DNA of 64,000 nt, taken from assembly GCA_001510575.1 (NCBI GenBank), contig LNGK01000007.1, positions 2,573,593 through 2,637,592 on the forward strand, written 5' to 3'. Below are positions 1 through 12,161 of this stretch, piece after piece. A program made the translations under genes and the position numbers. The notes under the pieces are model-generated. The model saw only the letters and a list, made by a program, of their open reading frames with translations. It was not told where the DNA came from and made no database searches. Position 1 is the stretch's first letter. Every line of letters begins with the position of its first letter. This DNA comes from Knoxdaviesia capensis (taxonomy: Eukaryota; Ascomycota; Sordariomycetes; Microascales; Gondwanamycetaceae).

Positions 1-162
1 AGTAGTCGTGGTCCTGGCGGGGACAAGGGGGACAGCAAGAACAGCGGCGATAGCGGCGACAGCAACGGCAACGGCACCGCAAGCATCAGCGAGAAGCCCG
101 ACGGCAAAAGCTTCGAGGCCAATAGCTCCAGCTCGGAGAGTAGCTACGTGTCCGCGAGCTGA
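1..162 (+). CDS. 3' end of a protein with a low-complexity Gly/Asp/Ser/Asn tail (partial)
   Basis: The window opens inside a coding region. Frame 1 is open from base 1 to the TGA at 160-162 and gives 53 residues rich in G, D, S, N and K, ending in SSESSYVSAS. The composition (SGDSGDSNGNG) and the GC-rich third positions match the neighbouring real genes, and after the TGA the sequence turns at once into T-rich untranslated DNA. No domain is visible, so the product cannot be named. It is probably the disordered tail of a longer protein whose body lies left of the window. What I see is the open frame, stop and composition; that it is coding is an inference. Confidence 0.55.
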   Translation, partial: SSRGPGGDKGDSKNSGDSGDSNGNGTASISEKPDGKSFEANSSSSESSYVSAS

Positions 163-1726
163 CGCGTTTCCGTGTTGCGACTCCGTTTCGTTACGAGTGG
201 AATTTGTACCTACTTTTTTTGATTTTTTACCCTTTTGCATGCATTATCATGGTTCGTGGGGCCTACAAGTAGGTCTTCCACGGGAGTTTTAATTTCCGTT
301 TGTTTTATTGGGGGCTTCGGGCTTTGTTTGTTTTCTCGTCCGCGATTTTGCCGCACTCACAGTCCTTTTTGTTTCGTTTTCTTGGTTCCTTATCACACAC
401 AGCTAGATCATTCCATTTCTCAATTCTCTATCTCTTCTTGTCTCCACCATCTCCCGGGTGAAAACTGTGCGTGCCACGTCCAGAGTTTGCCGCCCGCAGG
501 CCGGTGACCTGTTCCATATCGTGGAAAAAGCGTTTTGCTTCCTTCTTCCTATGCCTTTCTCTTGATAGCAACGGGCGGTATAGACCGAATCTTGTATATC
601 TTGTTTCGTCTTTCTTTCTTTCCCGCATGTATGAATATCTCCGGCTGTTCGCTTTCTATTGCTTTTTCGGTTCTCTGTTGAAAGTTGTTTCTGGTGCCGG
701 ATACGGGACATCCGGGACGGAGCGAAGGAGTGCAAGAGGGAGCTGAATTGGATAGAGCACATACACCAGGCGTCGTCTTTGGGTTCTGTCGTTTCCATCA
801 CCAGAGTGTTTCAACCAACCTCATGTACATAGCGTGCACCCACACACATATACGCCCTCACACACGCCCTTTGGGCGAATTCTCTTCATCCGTCGAGAAT
901 AACACGATGATGTGGACTCACACATTGCTTTTTTTTTTTGTCAATCATTTCTGGCGGGGAAACGGGAGAGTCTGTCTCTTTCTTGCGTGCTGGCTGCTGC
1001 TGCCCACATGATATGATTTGCAAGTGAAGTAATACGAGACACCGATGTGCATTGAAATGTGGGAGAAAGGAAGGTCTCAGTTCCTACGCACGCAGGATGC
1101 ATTCTTCCGGCTGCGACGTATCTTCTGCATGTGTTCTCATTAGCCGGCCGTTTGGTGCAGGTTTGCTGGTTCAAAGCACAACACACAAGCAGACACAGGC
1201 CCGGCAGTTCTCGACAGTTCGCATCGGAGAGAGAGAGAGACAGAGATACAACAGCTGGCTGGAGGAGATTACAGCGAGCACCCCAGGTTTGTGGCGTTTG
1301 CAGGTGGACTGGGGGCGGTGATAGTAGGTATCACAGCTCGCATGCTGCGTCTTGGAGTCTGTGGAACGGGTTGAAGTGTCGGTGTATCACAGGAATATGA
1401 GCACAAGCATTCATACTCATCCAAACAGACACACACATATGGTACACACCCCCATTCGCCATCACAATGTTCCAATACATATATGCCACAGGTATTTTTT
1501 TGGGGTCGGTTCAAAGGAACGTCTAGATGCTATGAAGAAGATTCGGGGTATGAAAACAGAAAAAAGCAAAACTAGGTACAGAAAGAAAGAAATGAGTCTA
1601 TAGGTATGATATGCCATGGGTCCTGAATGCATGAAGAATCAAGGTTTTATGTTGCGAAAGAAAAGAGCAGGAATTTCAACGACGATATGCCAAAAAAAGA
1701 TGACGCAAAACACACACAACCCCCGC
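163..1726. other. Convergent intergenic region, no gene seen
   Basis: This 1.6-kb stretch lies between the 3' ends of the partial gene and the ABC transporter. It is T/C-rich, carries short CA and GA runs (about 838-865 and 1227-1245), and has only short overlapping ORFs without coding character. It probably holds the two 3' UTRs. I see no tRNA or other RNA gene. Confidence 0.6.
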
Positions 1727-4700
1727 CTACTCCTTCTCGTGCTTCTCCGACACCGACGACGACGCCACGGCCTCGGCCTCGGCCTCGGCCTTGAGCACGG
1801 CTTCGCGCGTCAGCGCCTCGATGTCGGCGCGGGCACCCCGGATGTCCTCGGCGCGGATGCCGCTGCGGTCGCACATGGCGCGGAAGATGCCGCCCTGCGT
1901 CCACAGCTCGAGCGGCGACGCGAGCTCGGCGATGCGGCCGGCGTCCATCACGCAGATGCGGTCGTAGCCGATGATCGTGCGCAGCCGGTGGGCGATGCAC
2001 AGCAGCGTGCAGCCGCGGAAGGCCTTCGCGATGGTCGCCTGGATCTTGTCGTCGGTCTCCATGTCGACCGACGACGTGGCCTCGTCGCACACGATGATGC
2101 GGGACCCGCGCACGAGGGCGCGCGCAAGCGCCATTTGCTGCCGCTGGCCCAGGCTGAAGTTGAGCCCGTCCTCCTCGACGACTGAGTCGAGCGTGATGCG
2201 GCTGGTCTCGCGGGCGGCTGCCTTCGGCTCGGCGAGCGTCACGGCGCCGGTAACGGCATCGGTGGTGGTGGCCGGGGCGGCGGCAGCGGCGGCGGTGGTG
2301 GTGTTGACCTCGGCCACAAGGCCGGCCTGGCGGAGGGCGGCCCACAGCTCGAGGTCCTGGTGCTCGTTGAACGGGTCGAGGTTGGCGCGCACGGTGCCGC
2401 GGAACAGCGTGGGGTCCTGCGGGATGATGGCCAGGCGCGACCGCAGATCCTGCAGGCCAATGGTCGAGATGTCCAGGCCGTCGATGGTGATGTGGCCGCC
2501 CGACAGCTCGACCAGCCGGAACAGCGTCGACATGATCGAGCTCTTGCCGGCGCCGGTGCGGCCGACGATGCCGATGCGCTCGCCGCCCTCGACGTGCATC
2601 GACAGGCCCTTGAGCACCAGCGGCAGGTTCTGGCGGTAGCGCATCTCGACGTTGTCGAACACGATCTCGCCCTTCTCGGGCCAGCTCGGCCGCACGTCGA
2701 CCGTGTGGGCCGGCGCCTCCTCCTCCAGCGAGTTGCCGTAGTACATCAGCCGCTCGACCGCGTTCATGCCGTTCTCGACCTCGGCCAGCTGGCGCACCGT
2801 GAACTGGATCATCTGCACAATCGCGAGGATGTAGCTGAGCACCAGGCCGCCGATGCTGGGCGAAACGCTGAAGCGCGACGTGACCACGAGGATACCGGTG
2901 GTGAACACGAGCAGGTTGCCGATGAAGTCCAGCCGCACCGCCAGCCAGCGCTGGTTGGAGAAGGTCAGGAAGTAGGCGGCGTTCATCTCGTCGAGCGACT
3001 TGCGCAGGTCGTGCATGAAGCGGTCCTTGAGGCCGTAGGCGCGGATGCAGGCCACGCCGGTCAGGCCCTCGCCGAACTTGGCGAACACCACCGACCGCAG
3101 CAGCGACTCGAAGCGCTTGACCTCGCGGGCCGACGCGCGGTAGTACGACGCCGAGAACACGAAGATGCAGAACAGCGGCACCAGCGCAATGGCGAAGTAG
3201 TGGAAGTAGGCGATGATCAGCGCGAACACCGAGATGATCATCGCCAGCGTGAACAGGTACATGCGGTACGCGTCCGTCAGGTTGTTGTCCATGACGTCGA
3301 CGTCGCGCGAGAAGCGGTTGGTGATGCGGCCCAGCGGCGTGGTGTCGAAGAACGACATCGGCGCCCGCAGCACCCGCGTCACCGCCATCTGCAGCATGGC
3401 CTTGCTGGAGCGCGTGCCGAAGATCGACAGCGTGACCGAGAAGATGAACACGAAGATCGACTGCACCGCGCCGAGCGCCGCGTACACGCCGATGTACTGG
3501 CCGGTCGAGAGGCCGAACTTGTCCGATGTCCAGTACGAGAGCCACAGGCTGGTGATGATGTTGGCGCCCTGCGAGAGCACCAGCAGCAGCACGGCCAGCG
3601 GCGCGTTGAGCATCGAGCCCGACGCGCGGATGTAGGCACCGTACACCGACCACGGCACCGAGGCAACCGCCTTCTCCTCCTGCTGCATCAGGCCGGGCAC
3701 CGCCTTCTTCCGCTTCTTCTTCTGGGCCTTCTCCGTCTTCTCCTCGTCGTCGACAGTCTCCTCGATGTCCTCTTCGTCGACGTCGTTCTTCTTGGGGTGC
3801 TTGTCGTGCTCCTCGATGGCGGTCGACTCCATCAGCTGCTGGAAGCCGGCGTGGTCGCGCATCAGGTTGGCGAAGGTGTCGATGGCCTGGATCTTGCCGC
3901 CGTCCATCCAGATGATGCGGTCGCAGCGGTTGAGCACCCACAGCTGGTGGGTGGCGAGCACGCGCGCCTTGCCCTTGAGCAGGCCGAGGATGGCGTTGTC
4001 GAAGATGTGGCGGCCGACGTGGGCGTCGACGGCGCTGAGCGGGTCGTCCATCAGCACGATTTCGGCGTTGAAGTAGATGGCGCGCGCAATGTTGAGGCGC
4101 TGCTTCTGGCCGCCCGAGATGGTGATGCCGCGCTCGCCAATCTCCGTCTGGTCGCCGTTGGGCAGCATGTCGATGTCGGGCTGCAGCGCGCACGCCTCGA
4201 TGACCTTGTGGTACCAGGCCGGGTCGTCGTCCTTGCCGAACAGGATGTTGTTCTTCAGCGTGGTGTTCTGGATCCACGAGTACTGCGGGCAGAACGCGCG
4301 GTCGGCGCCGATGACCACGTCGCCGGACGTCTTGCGCATGTCGCCGGCCAGCGCCGACAGCAGCGAGCTCTTGCCGCTGCCGACCGTGCCGATGACGGCC
4401 ACGAGCTCGTCGCGGCCAATCTCGAAGTTGAGGTTGGTCAGCTTGAACGGCTCGCGCTCCTCGACCAGCGTGTTGGCGCTGCCAGAGGACGACTCCGGCC
4501 GGCTGGGCACGTCGTTGGCGGCGGTCTTCTTGACCGGGGCGCCGCCGGCGATGGTCGACTCGGACTCCTGCTTCTGCGTGCGCTCCCACGTGAAGCTGGC
4601 GTCGTGCATCTCGAGCGCGTTGGGCCCGTCGAGCAGCAGCTGGGCCTCGTCGGCCATCTCCTCGGCGAGCAGGTACTCCTGGATACGGCTGAGCGACTGC

Positions 4701-6364
4701 CAGGCGTCGACGACCTGGCCGAGCACCAGCGGGAGCAGGTTGAGCGGCATGCGCAGGCCGTTGAACAGGGCGAGCGACGAGAACACGGCGGCCGGCTCGA
4801 GGCTGTGGTTGGTGAGCGAGTAGGTGATGAACGAGATCATGGACGCGAAGATCGGCAGCGACAAGCTGACCGACAGGATGGCGTTGCGGATCGACAGCAG
4901 CACCTGGATGGCGTGGATCTCGCGGCTGCGGATGCCGCCCAGCCGCTCGAGAAACGCGCTCTCCCAGCCGAAGTACTTGACGAAGCGCACCGCCTGCAGG
5001 ATCTCCTGCGTCAGGCTGACGCGCTGGTCGGTGATCTGGTTGATCTTCTTGCGGCGGATGAGCAGGCTGCGGATGGCGCGGGTCAGGAGCGGCACGCCGA
5101 CCACCAGCAGAGCGAAGCCGGCCAGCGCGCTGTAGGTCAGGTTGACAATCAGGAGCACCAGGGTGATGATGCACGAGATGGGGGCGGTCCAGATCATGTG
5201 GAAGAGAATCGAGGCCTGGTCGATACGGTAGGTGTCGACGCTCATCAGGTTGATGACGCGGCCGTTGGCCCAGCCGGTGCCGTCGGCCATCGGGCCGCCC
5301 TTGCTCTTGGCCTTCTTGTTGAGGAACTCGCCGAGCTTGGATACCTCCTTCTTCTTTTTCTCGGCGTCGTCGCCTTCGGATTCGCCGGTGTCGTCGGGCG
5401 GCGCGCCGGCGCGGGCGCGGCCGGACAGCACCATGCTCTTCTCGAAGATCAGGCTGATCAGGGCGCCGCGCGACTGGCCGCCGACCATCATGCCGAGGTA
5501 GATGAAGTGGTTGGTGCACAGCGACTGCAGGATCTGCATGATGGTGATGCCGATGACGAGGCCGATGCCGCGGCCGATGGCGGGGGCGTCGGCGCCGGTC
5601 ATCTTGGCGAGATAGGCGTCGGTGGCGAACTGGATCAGGAAGCGCAGCGTGAAGGGCGAGAGCACCTGGAAGAAGGTCGAGGCGAGCGCCACGGCGCCGC
5701 CCAGGTAGAAGTCGAAGGTGATGGTCTCGTGGATGGCCCACAGCAGCGGGTAGGTGTCGCCGTTAGCCGCGCGGCGCTTGAAGGCGGCCTTCATGCGCTC
5801 GGTGATCAGGTCGGCGGAGCGGTTGGGGTTGATCGACCACAGGTCGTTGAGTTCCAGCGGGCGGCGGTAGCCGGTCTAAGTTGTTGTTAGCTGTGTGTGG
5901 GGGAGTGGGAGAGAGAGAAAGAGAGAGAGAGAGAGACAGAAGCTTACCGTCATCAGAGGGTTCATCCAGTGGAAGATCACGCGGCTGGGGAACGACGCGG
6001 TGTGCTCGCGCGACGGCTGGCGCTCCTTGGGCACGGGCGGCGGCGAGCCCCAGCGCAGCGGGTTGAGCTGCTTGAACCACGGCTTGGGCGGCTCAGGCGC
6101 GGCGGCCGCCGTGGCCGAGCTGGACGCCACAGAGATGCCGGTGGCGTGGCTCTTGATCTGCTCGAGCTTGACGGTGCCGGCCTTCTCGCCGGCAGCGGCC
6201 TTCTCGACGGTGACATCCTCGACGGGCTCGGGGTGGATGCTCACGGCGGCGTCCTTTGGGGTGTCGGCCAGTTGCGGCGCGGGCGCGGGCGTGGACTCGA
6301 TCGCGTCATTTCCCGGCGCCGGAGTGGCGGACGTCTCCGGCTTTTTGTCGGAGCCGTCTGCCAT
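1727..6364 (-). CDS. ABCC (MRP/Yor1-type) ABC transporter
   Basis: Full-size ABC exporter of the ABCC family, predicted 1521 aa. Exon 1 is 5948-6364, the intron 5876-5947, and exon 2 1727-5875. The intron starts GTAAGC, has a long CT tract and a CTAAC branch point, and rejoins ..NPLMT to TGYRRPLELNDLW, the usual start of the first transmembrane domain in Yor1-like proteins. Domains in order: acidic, Pro/Ala-rich cytosolic N-terminus (about 1-130); TMD1; NBD1 with Walker A GTVGSGKSS (about 634), signature SGGQKQR (about 724) and Walker B LMDDPLSAVD, with Asp instead of the catalytic Glu; a charged linker; TMD2; NBD2 with Walker A GRTGAGKSS (about 1244), signature SLGQRQQ and Walker B with Glu (CDEATSSVD). 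So one consensus and one degenerate ATP site, as usual for ABCC. NBD2 has an extra Ala/Thr-rich insertion before its signature. There is no TMD0, which points to Yor1 (plasma-membrane drug or organic-anion efflux) rather than Ycf1. The substrate is unknown. Confidence 0.93.
5876..5947 (-). repeat. Intron with a (CT)n microsatellite as polypyrimidine tract
   Basis: The single intron of the ABC transporter carries an interrupted CT repeat on the sense strand (about 5905-5938) followed by a CTAAC branch point and TTAG acceptor. Length variation here would alter the polypyrimidine tract but not the protein. Confidence 0.7.
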
Positions 6365-9300
6365 TTTTCAAGGGGGGGTGAGTTGAGAGTTGGAGGGTGG
6401 GACCGGCAAACGGGCCGGCGAACACGGGAGCGGATGGGGTTGCGGCGCGGTGCGCTACGGAGGTGCCGGGCCACGGTCTCCTCGGCAAACGGGTAGAATG
6501 AGCAGAGGCGTGTTGGCTTGGAAGTTGTGGCCAGTTGTGTTGACACCAGGAAACGAAGCAGGTGCGATGAGGGCGAACCGATATCCAAAAGCCAGGTCGA
6601 AGCCGAAGATAAATTACTTAGTCAGCTCGGGAGCGTGACTTGGTGAGATGCACGCCGGGCTCTTGCAGTCGCCGGAACCCGGTTCGGTAGCTAGGCAAAC
6701 AAGGAATCGGGATTGCTGATAGTGTGTGCACGGAAGACACACGGGCGGATCTCCAAGCAAGGAGTGAGCGAGTGAATGGAATGGAATGGGACGAATTCAG
6801 CCCGGACAACGAGGAGAAAACCAAAAGGGCCTCTTCTAAGCCAAGTCCGATTACTCGAGATGCTTTGTAACGGTCGGCGCTTTGCAATATAAAAAACGCG
6901 ATCGGTCAGGCTGACGGCGCGATTCGAGTCTTCAAAGAGGAAGAAGCTATTGAAGACCCAAGTCTTGTTCCCGTGCCCTTGGCGGAGTGGCGTTTTAGTT
7001 TCTGTTTAGTTGGTGACGCCACACAGTCTCTGGATTGCAGCGAACAATGGCTTCAACTGTCTCTGAGGGTCGAGCGTAGATCCAAGAGAAGGAAGAAAAA
7101 GATCGAAGAGAAGAGGAAATCAGAAAGGAAGGATAGGTCGAGCGTACGTCCCCGGGAATATAAAAGAACGAGAGAAGCTTCTCCCACCAGACGGATTTGA
7201 GGTGCAGTCTCTCTTTTTTTGTTCTTTTTTTTTTCTCCAACTCGGGCATGGCCACCCTTATCAACCGCCACCCGAACGGCGCTTTTTATGCAACTCTGTT
7301 GCTATACCACTAATCCCCGAAACTTAATTAGAGCGAGAGCGACCAGAGAGAGTGACGCTTGAACAGGGCCCTTTGGGATTCCGACAATGAGGTCCCACCC
7401 AATCACAGAAAATACATATAAAATAAAAATTTAAAGCTATGGCTCCCCTGTCGGTCAAACTTGTAAGAGCTAACTGACTATCTGGCTTTGTGGTCCCGTC
7501 CCTGAGATTCGGTATGGTCGAAAGAAAGTTCACATCGTGGTGTGGTCGAACTCTCGCAGCCAAGATCGGCACGCCGTGCTTGGCCGAGAAGCCAATCACT
7601 GCAGGCTGATGCTGTGTGTCCATCACGTCTATACGGACATTAGAGGACTTGTCGTACTGACACGCCGGTACAGAACGCTGTGTTCGCGGTATCTGCACAG
7701 TATTGATCGTCCTGCCTTCGACAGATGCTGCCTGCCCGCTCCCGATGGGTGGACCGGGGGGCCTTCATGCTTTTTTTGTGGGCAAAGACAAAAAGGCCAG
7801 CGCCAGAACCGAATTGGAAGCTCGGCCGGCGTCGGCAGCGTGCTGGTGGCCTGTAAGCGCGGTGCCTAGATTCGCCGGTGACTTTTTTGAGGCCTGCAGG
7901 GTTCTCCCCCCAGGTGCTACGGCGGCTCTCTTTCCTCTGCTATCATCGTCAAACGTGTGGGCGGTCGTGTACTGTAGGTTATCTATGGGAGGGGACAGTA
8001 TATTGGGTTGCAGCGAGATAGAGCGTGGCACGCACTGGGAGGCGGTTTGCATATTACTGGTGTGCCGGCTGGCTCATGGTTTTGGTGCCGCACGGGACAA
8101 AGTCGTACTATCGGACAGACAGACAGACAGTTCACGGGCCGTGGCAGATGAAAATCGAAACAGAACGTCTGTTATCTCCAGACCTACAAGCAGAAAGAAG
8201 TCCTATTCCAAGGTCTCGTTGCAAAGAACGATTGGGTCCTGGACACACGGCTCTAAGCGTCAGGAACGGCCGGCTTGACCTGCATTTCAAATGTCGATGC
8301 AGTCTTATTATACTGAACACATTCCGATGGTGGAGATCGACGTGCTGCTGCTTGCTGATTGTGTGGTTTGTTGCCGTTTCCTTTCTTGCTACAGCTATCG
8401 GAAGTCGCAGGAATCGCCCGGCCTTGGCCCCCGCTTTCCGGGACTTTTTGTTTTTTTTGGGGGGGGTTGTTATTTCTGGTGTCTATGTTTTCCTGGTCGT
8501 CTCGTCTGAGAGGCTTACATCGATCGTTTGGGAGATGCGGCGGTTTGTGGTGTAAACTGAGCAGCGTTCGCAGGGTCTCACACCGGGCCCCATACAAGAA
8601 CAGTGTCGACTAGGATGGAGAGTGCTCCAGCCATTCTTTCCCGAGCCTATAGGCTAAGTAACGTATGTCATGTCATGTCTCGAGAAAAACAGCTACATGC
8701 GTCCGCCTCACTTCCACACTGCAACGCTGGACGCGAAGAAGAAGGTCGACAACTCTGCCCGTCTGACTCGTTGGGAAATGCGAAGCGTCTGTTTTAGGCG
8801 ATGGTACCCGAGAACGAAGGATCCTTTTCGGGGCCGTGGCGTGTTCGTAGAGGCTCCATATGCTCTCAGCATCATTCCACAACATCCAGCACACACACAG
8901 ATTCTCACATATATATCGAAGGAGGTGAAGAATCTCTCAGTGCATAGACGCTCCAGACCGCCTGGAATTTGTGATAGGCGGGCACTCCTGCCTGGCAGCA
9001 TCAAAGCGTCGTCACCAAACGTCAAAAGGGCTCTGCTTTACGCGCGTTTTTAGCGGAAGAGAAAGCGAAGACACAATGCTGCGAGGGCTGGGCGCGGATC
9101 CACAGCCAGCCCAGCCAGCCCAGCTCGGCACCGATCCGGCCAGTTGAGTCGGCAGCCACGGCGCCGACGGTGTGCGATGGAGGCGGCGAGAACCAAAAAG
9201 AAAGGGACAAGAAAATAAAAATAGAAAAGGGAAATGTGCGCTGCGGTTGTCAATTTGCAGTTACATATGGTCCCCCGGGGTTGGCGTAAACAGGACATAA

Positions 9301-10271
9301 ACGCCTTTTTGTCGTTCTTGTGTCTAGTGCTTATCCCCAGAAAGGCGGAATTCGAATCCTTAGGGGGATTTTTTTTTACGTCTATCTGTGCAGTTTCTCC
9401 AGTCCTAGAACTAAGCGAGATCTATGCTAGCTAGGCCGTTTTGCGCAAAAGTACCCTGTTTGGTCGTTGTTGCATTTCTCAACAGAGCAGAGAGACCAGT
9501 TGAAACCCGAACTCCGCTCGTCCTGCAGGCTTGTAGGAGCGGGATTCCAAAAAATAAAAATAAAATCAATCTTATATTCATGGCGGGGGACCTGGGTCAT
9601 GAGACAGTCGTGTGTTGTTTGCTGGGAACTCTGATAACCCTAATTTGGATCTCAAGTGAGGACGAGATGTGAGAAGTGGCACACATCATAGGTAATTCGA
9701 GTAGTTCTTGATATCTTGTTGAGGCCTGCTGAGGTGTGTTAAGGTGTGTCGAGGCTGCTGATGCGCGGAGAGAGAGGATGGTGAGAGTCCTGGTGCTGAG
9801 GGTTCGTCGCAATCTGCCGCTCATATGGCGATCCCAGTTCATGCCCAGCCGTGTTGGTGCTCGAGTCCTACGACTTAGATTGCATTGTATAGTATATGTA
9901 AGGTGACAAGACCACACATATTTGTGCGTCGAAGCGTACATAGGACTAGACGATGCACGTACACTGCCTCATAGCGATTCAAGTCCTTCGAGCAGTCCGC
10001 GCCGTGAGCCGATATCGTCAACCTTGATATAATTATATCCGTGACGCCTTGAAGCATATCATAATCCTTTAGGACTGAGTAGTTAAAGCCTTATAGCGGT
10101 GAATCGTTTGACACAGGCCGTAATGCCGGTTCAAGCTGAACAGACCAAGTTGTGTCCATGGAGTCTATCTATATTGCTCCGATATTCTATTCGTGGTATA
10201 TCATAAACCCCAACCCTAACCCTAACATATTATTATCATCATCTCAGATCCCGCTCGAATGAGCAAGCAGC
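6365..10271. other. Long intergenic region, no gene recognised
   Basis: These 3.9 kb hold the promoter and leader of the ABC transporter and the 3' flank of the CobW gene. The longest open frame (7703-8278, 191 codons) has no domain, biased composition or splice context and I do not accept it. Short (CAGA)n at about 8113-8131 and a telomere-like CCCTAA motif near 10214 are the only structures noted. I see no tRNA. Confidence 0.5.
10208..10226. repeat. Short interstitial telomere-like repeat (CCCTAA)n
   Basis: The sequence contains CCCTAACCCTAAC preceded by CCCCAA, about three units of the TTAGGG-type repeat that forms telomeres in filamentous fungi. It lies 45 nt past the stop codon of the CobW gene. 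Shorter matches occur near 25989, 39313 and 49371. Runs this short are also known as telobox promoter motifs, so no chromosome end or fusion is implied. Confidence 0.5.
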
Positions 10272-11444
10272 CTAAAGCAGGCGGCGAACTTCCAGCTCGC
10301 CGGGAGCACCCCCATCAAGCTGAAGCAGGCCGGCGCCCTCGATCCTTTTCTGCCACTTGTTGGCCTCGTAGCGCGCCAGAATGACGGTCATGCGCAGGGT
10401 GGCGCCGTCGCTGGACGCGTGCTCTGATGTGCCCGAGGTCAGCGGGGTGAAGGTCCAGCGTTTGAAGGCCCAGTTCAGGATGTAGCGCCGCGGCGTCTGG
10501 GTGTCGGCGGCACTGGCGGGGGCCACGGCGCCCTCTTCGGAGTTGCGCGGCGGCTGCGCGAGGGTCATCAGCGCCTTAATGCGGTAGATCTCGTCCTTCG
10601 GGGCAGTCTCGAGGAAGTGCAGCAGCTTGGCGGTGTCGACGGCTGCGCCGGGGGGACCTTTTAGCTCGACGGAGAGCACCTCGACTTCCGACTGGTGGTG
10701 GGACTCCTGGGCGTGGCTGTGGCTGTGGTCGTTGCGGTTTTCGTGGTCGTGGTCGTGGTCGGCCGGGGTGGCGTCGGTCAACGAGCTGGCCAACCCGCCG
10801 TCCACGCCAAACACCACGTCGGCGCCAACCCAGCCCTTCTTCGACTTGACCCAGGCCACATCGACGTCCAGATCGCCCAGGCGGTCGCGGCACTCATCCA
10901 GGCGGTCCTCGTGGCACAGCTCCCACTTGTTGAAGACGACGAGGTCGGTGTAGCGCGCCTGGATCTTGGCGGTGTAGCTGGTATCCTCGTAGCCCTTCCA
11001 GTTCTCGACATCGATGACGCTGACGACGCCGTCGAGCGCGTAGGCGCCGGTCTCGCGCGCAAGGCGGTTGACCTCCAGGGCGAGGGTGGCGGGGAAGGCC
11101 GAGCCGCTGGTCTCGATGACGAAGCGGTCGGGGCGGCGGCGCGGCGGGGCGGCCAGCTCGGCCAGCGCGGGGCCCAGCTGACCGACCAGGTTGCAGCAGA
11201 TGCAGCCGTTGAGCAGCTCCTGCACACCCGTCACGGCGCTGTCGGCGGCCAGCTGCGAGTCGACGGCCAGGTCGCCGAACTCGTTCTTGACGAGGGCCAG
11301 GTGGTAGTCCGGGTTGACGGCGCGGAGCTGCGGGATGAGGTTGAGGATGAGGGTGGTTTTGCCGGAGCCGAGGAAGCCGGTGACGATGGTGATGGGGATA
11401 GGCGGGAGGGGGGCGGCCTCGGAGGAGGGGGAGAGGGTGGCCAT
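10272..11444 (-). CDS. CobW/G3E-family GTPase (zinc or cobalamin-type metallochaperone)
   Basis: 390-aa P-loop GTPase of the G3E (CobW/HypB/UreG) family. Members couple GTP hydrolysis to delivery of a metal, for the ZNG1/CBWD branch zinc, to client enzymes. Visible features: Walker A GFLGSGKTT at residues 23-31, the metal-binding CxCC motif (GCICC, Cys81, 83, 84), a Walker B-like VVSVIDVENW, an NKWE version of the base-recognition NKxD motif, a His/Asp-rich stretch (HDHDHENRND, HSHSHAQ) that probably binds metal, and the CobW C-terminal domain ending in RYILNWAFKRWTF. I chose the ATG at 11444 because the codon for an upstream extension to 11525 is not ATG and the protein then begins a few residues before the P-loop, as in the family. 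No intron is needed. Third positions are strongly G/C. Confidence 0.92.
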   Translation of the reverse strand: MATLSPSSEAAPLPPIPITIVTGFLGSGKTTLILNLIPQLRAVNPDYHLALVKNEFGDLAVDSQLAADSAVTGVQELLNGCICCNLVGQLGPALAELAAPPRRRPDRFVIETSGSAFPATLALEVNRLARETGAYALDGVVSVIDVENWKGYEDTSYTAKIQARYTDLVVFNKWELCHEDRLDECRDRLGDLDVDVAWVKSKKGWVGADVVFGVDGGLASSLTDATPADHDHDHENRNDHSHSHAQESHHQSEVEVLSVELKGPPGAAVDTAKLLHFLETAPKDEIYRIKALMTLAQPPRNSEEGAVAPASAADTQTPRRYILNWAFKRWTFTPLTSGTSEHASSDGATLRMTVILARYEANKWQKRIEGAGLLQLDGGAPGELEVRRLL

Positions 11445-12109
11445 TGTGGCGGCGGTGGTGGTGCAACGGCCGAGATGCAGACGGAGGGCCGGTGGTGGGG
11501 TGAGATGGAGGGGCAGAAAATTCACGCAGCCGGAGTTGGGGCACGTCCGATGGACAACCAGAGGGCAGTGATCTAGCAGAAAAGACGACTGTGTATGTGT
11601 GATCTATGTATATTCAATGCGACGCTGTCGATGCAAACCAAGACGAATCAAACATATCACCATTGTGAGTGAACCTGTGCGGAAGAGGCGAACACGAACA
11701 TATGGGATGGTAACAGTGTGGAGATGCGATACGCGACAAATCGCATCGAGGGGCGGTCTCCAGAAAGCTAAAAAAAAAAAACTAAAAAATTAAAAAAAAA
11801 AAAGTTTACCGAAAACCCGGTGAACACAAGCACGCTCCGACCTGACCGAACGGCCACCGCCCAATAGCGTCGAACTGTCGGACCTCCTTCCGCTCCAGGC
11901 ACAAGCTGAATTAGGAAAGAGCACGTAAACCGAGATCACCGCGGAAAAGAGGACAAAAAAAAGACGACGAAAAATAAACGGACGTCTTCTCTCTTCAGAG
12001 AGATAAGCCCGGTGAAGCTCTCGCACCTTCTGCGGTCGAACGTCGCAGCCCCTCCAAAACTCTTTGAACTGCATCGACCCGCTCCTATCTCGCAGCTTGT
12101 GCAAACAAG

Positions 12110-12161
<52 letters not shown>

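Noticed and set aside
2360..5890. 1176-codon open frame on the plus strand opposite the ABC transporter
   Set aside because: It is the antisense shadow of a GC3-rich gene; its product is Ala/Arg/Glu/Val-rich without motifs. The same holds for the 1364-codon minus-strand frame in another phase.
7703..8278. 191-codon open frame
   Set aside because: No domain, no consistent codon bias and no homologous feel; situated in a region with several overlapping frames of equal quality.
9330..9365. Possible tRNA T-arm (ATTCGAAT with flanking GG/CC)
   Set aside because: The stem does not pair over five bases and no acceptor or anticodon arm can be placed around it.
10208..10226. Telomere fusion site or chromosome end
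   Set aside because: Only two to three units of the repeat with normal sequence on both sides; similar short motifs occur elsewhere in the window.
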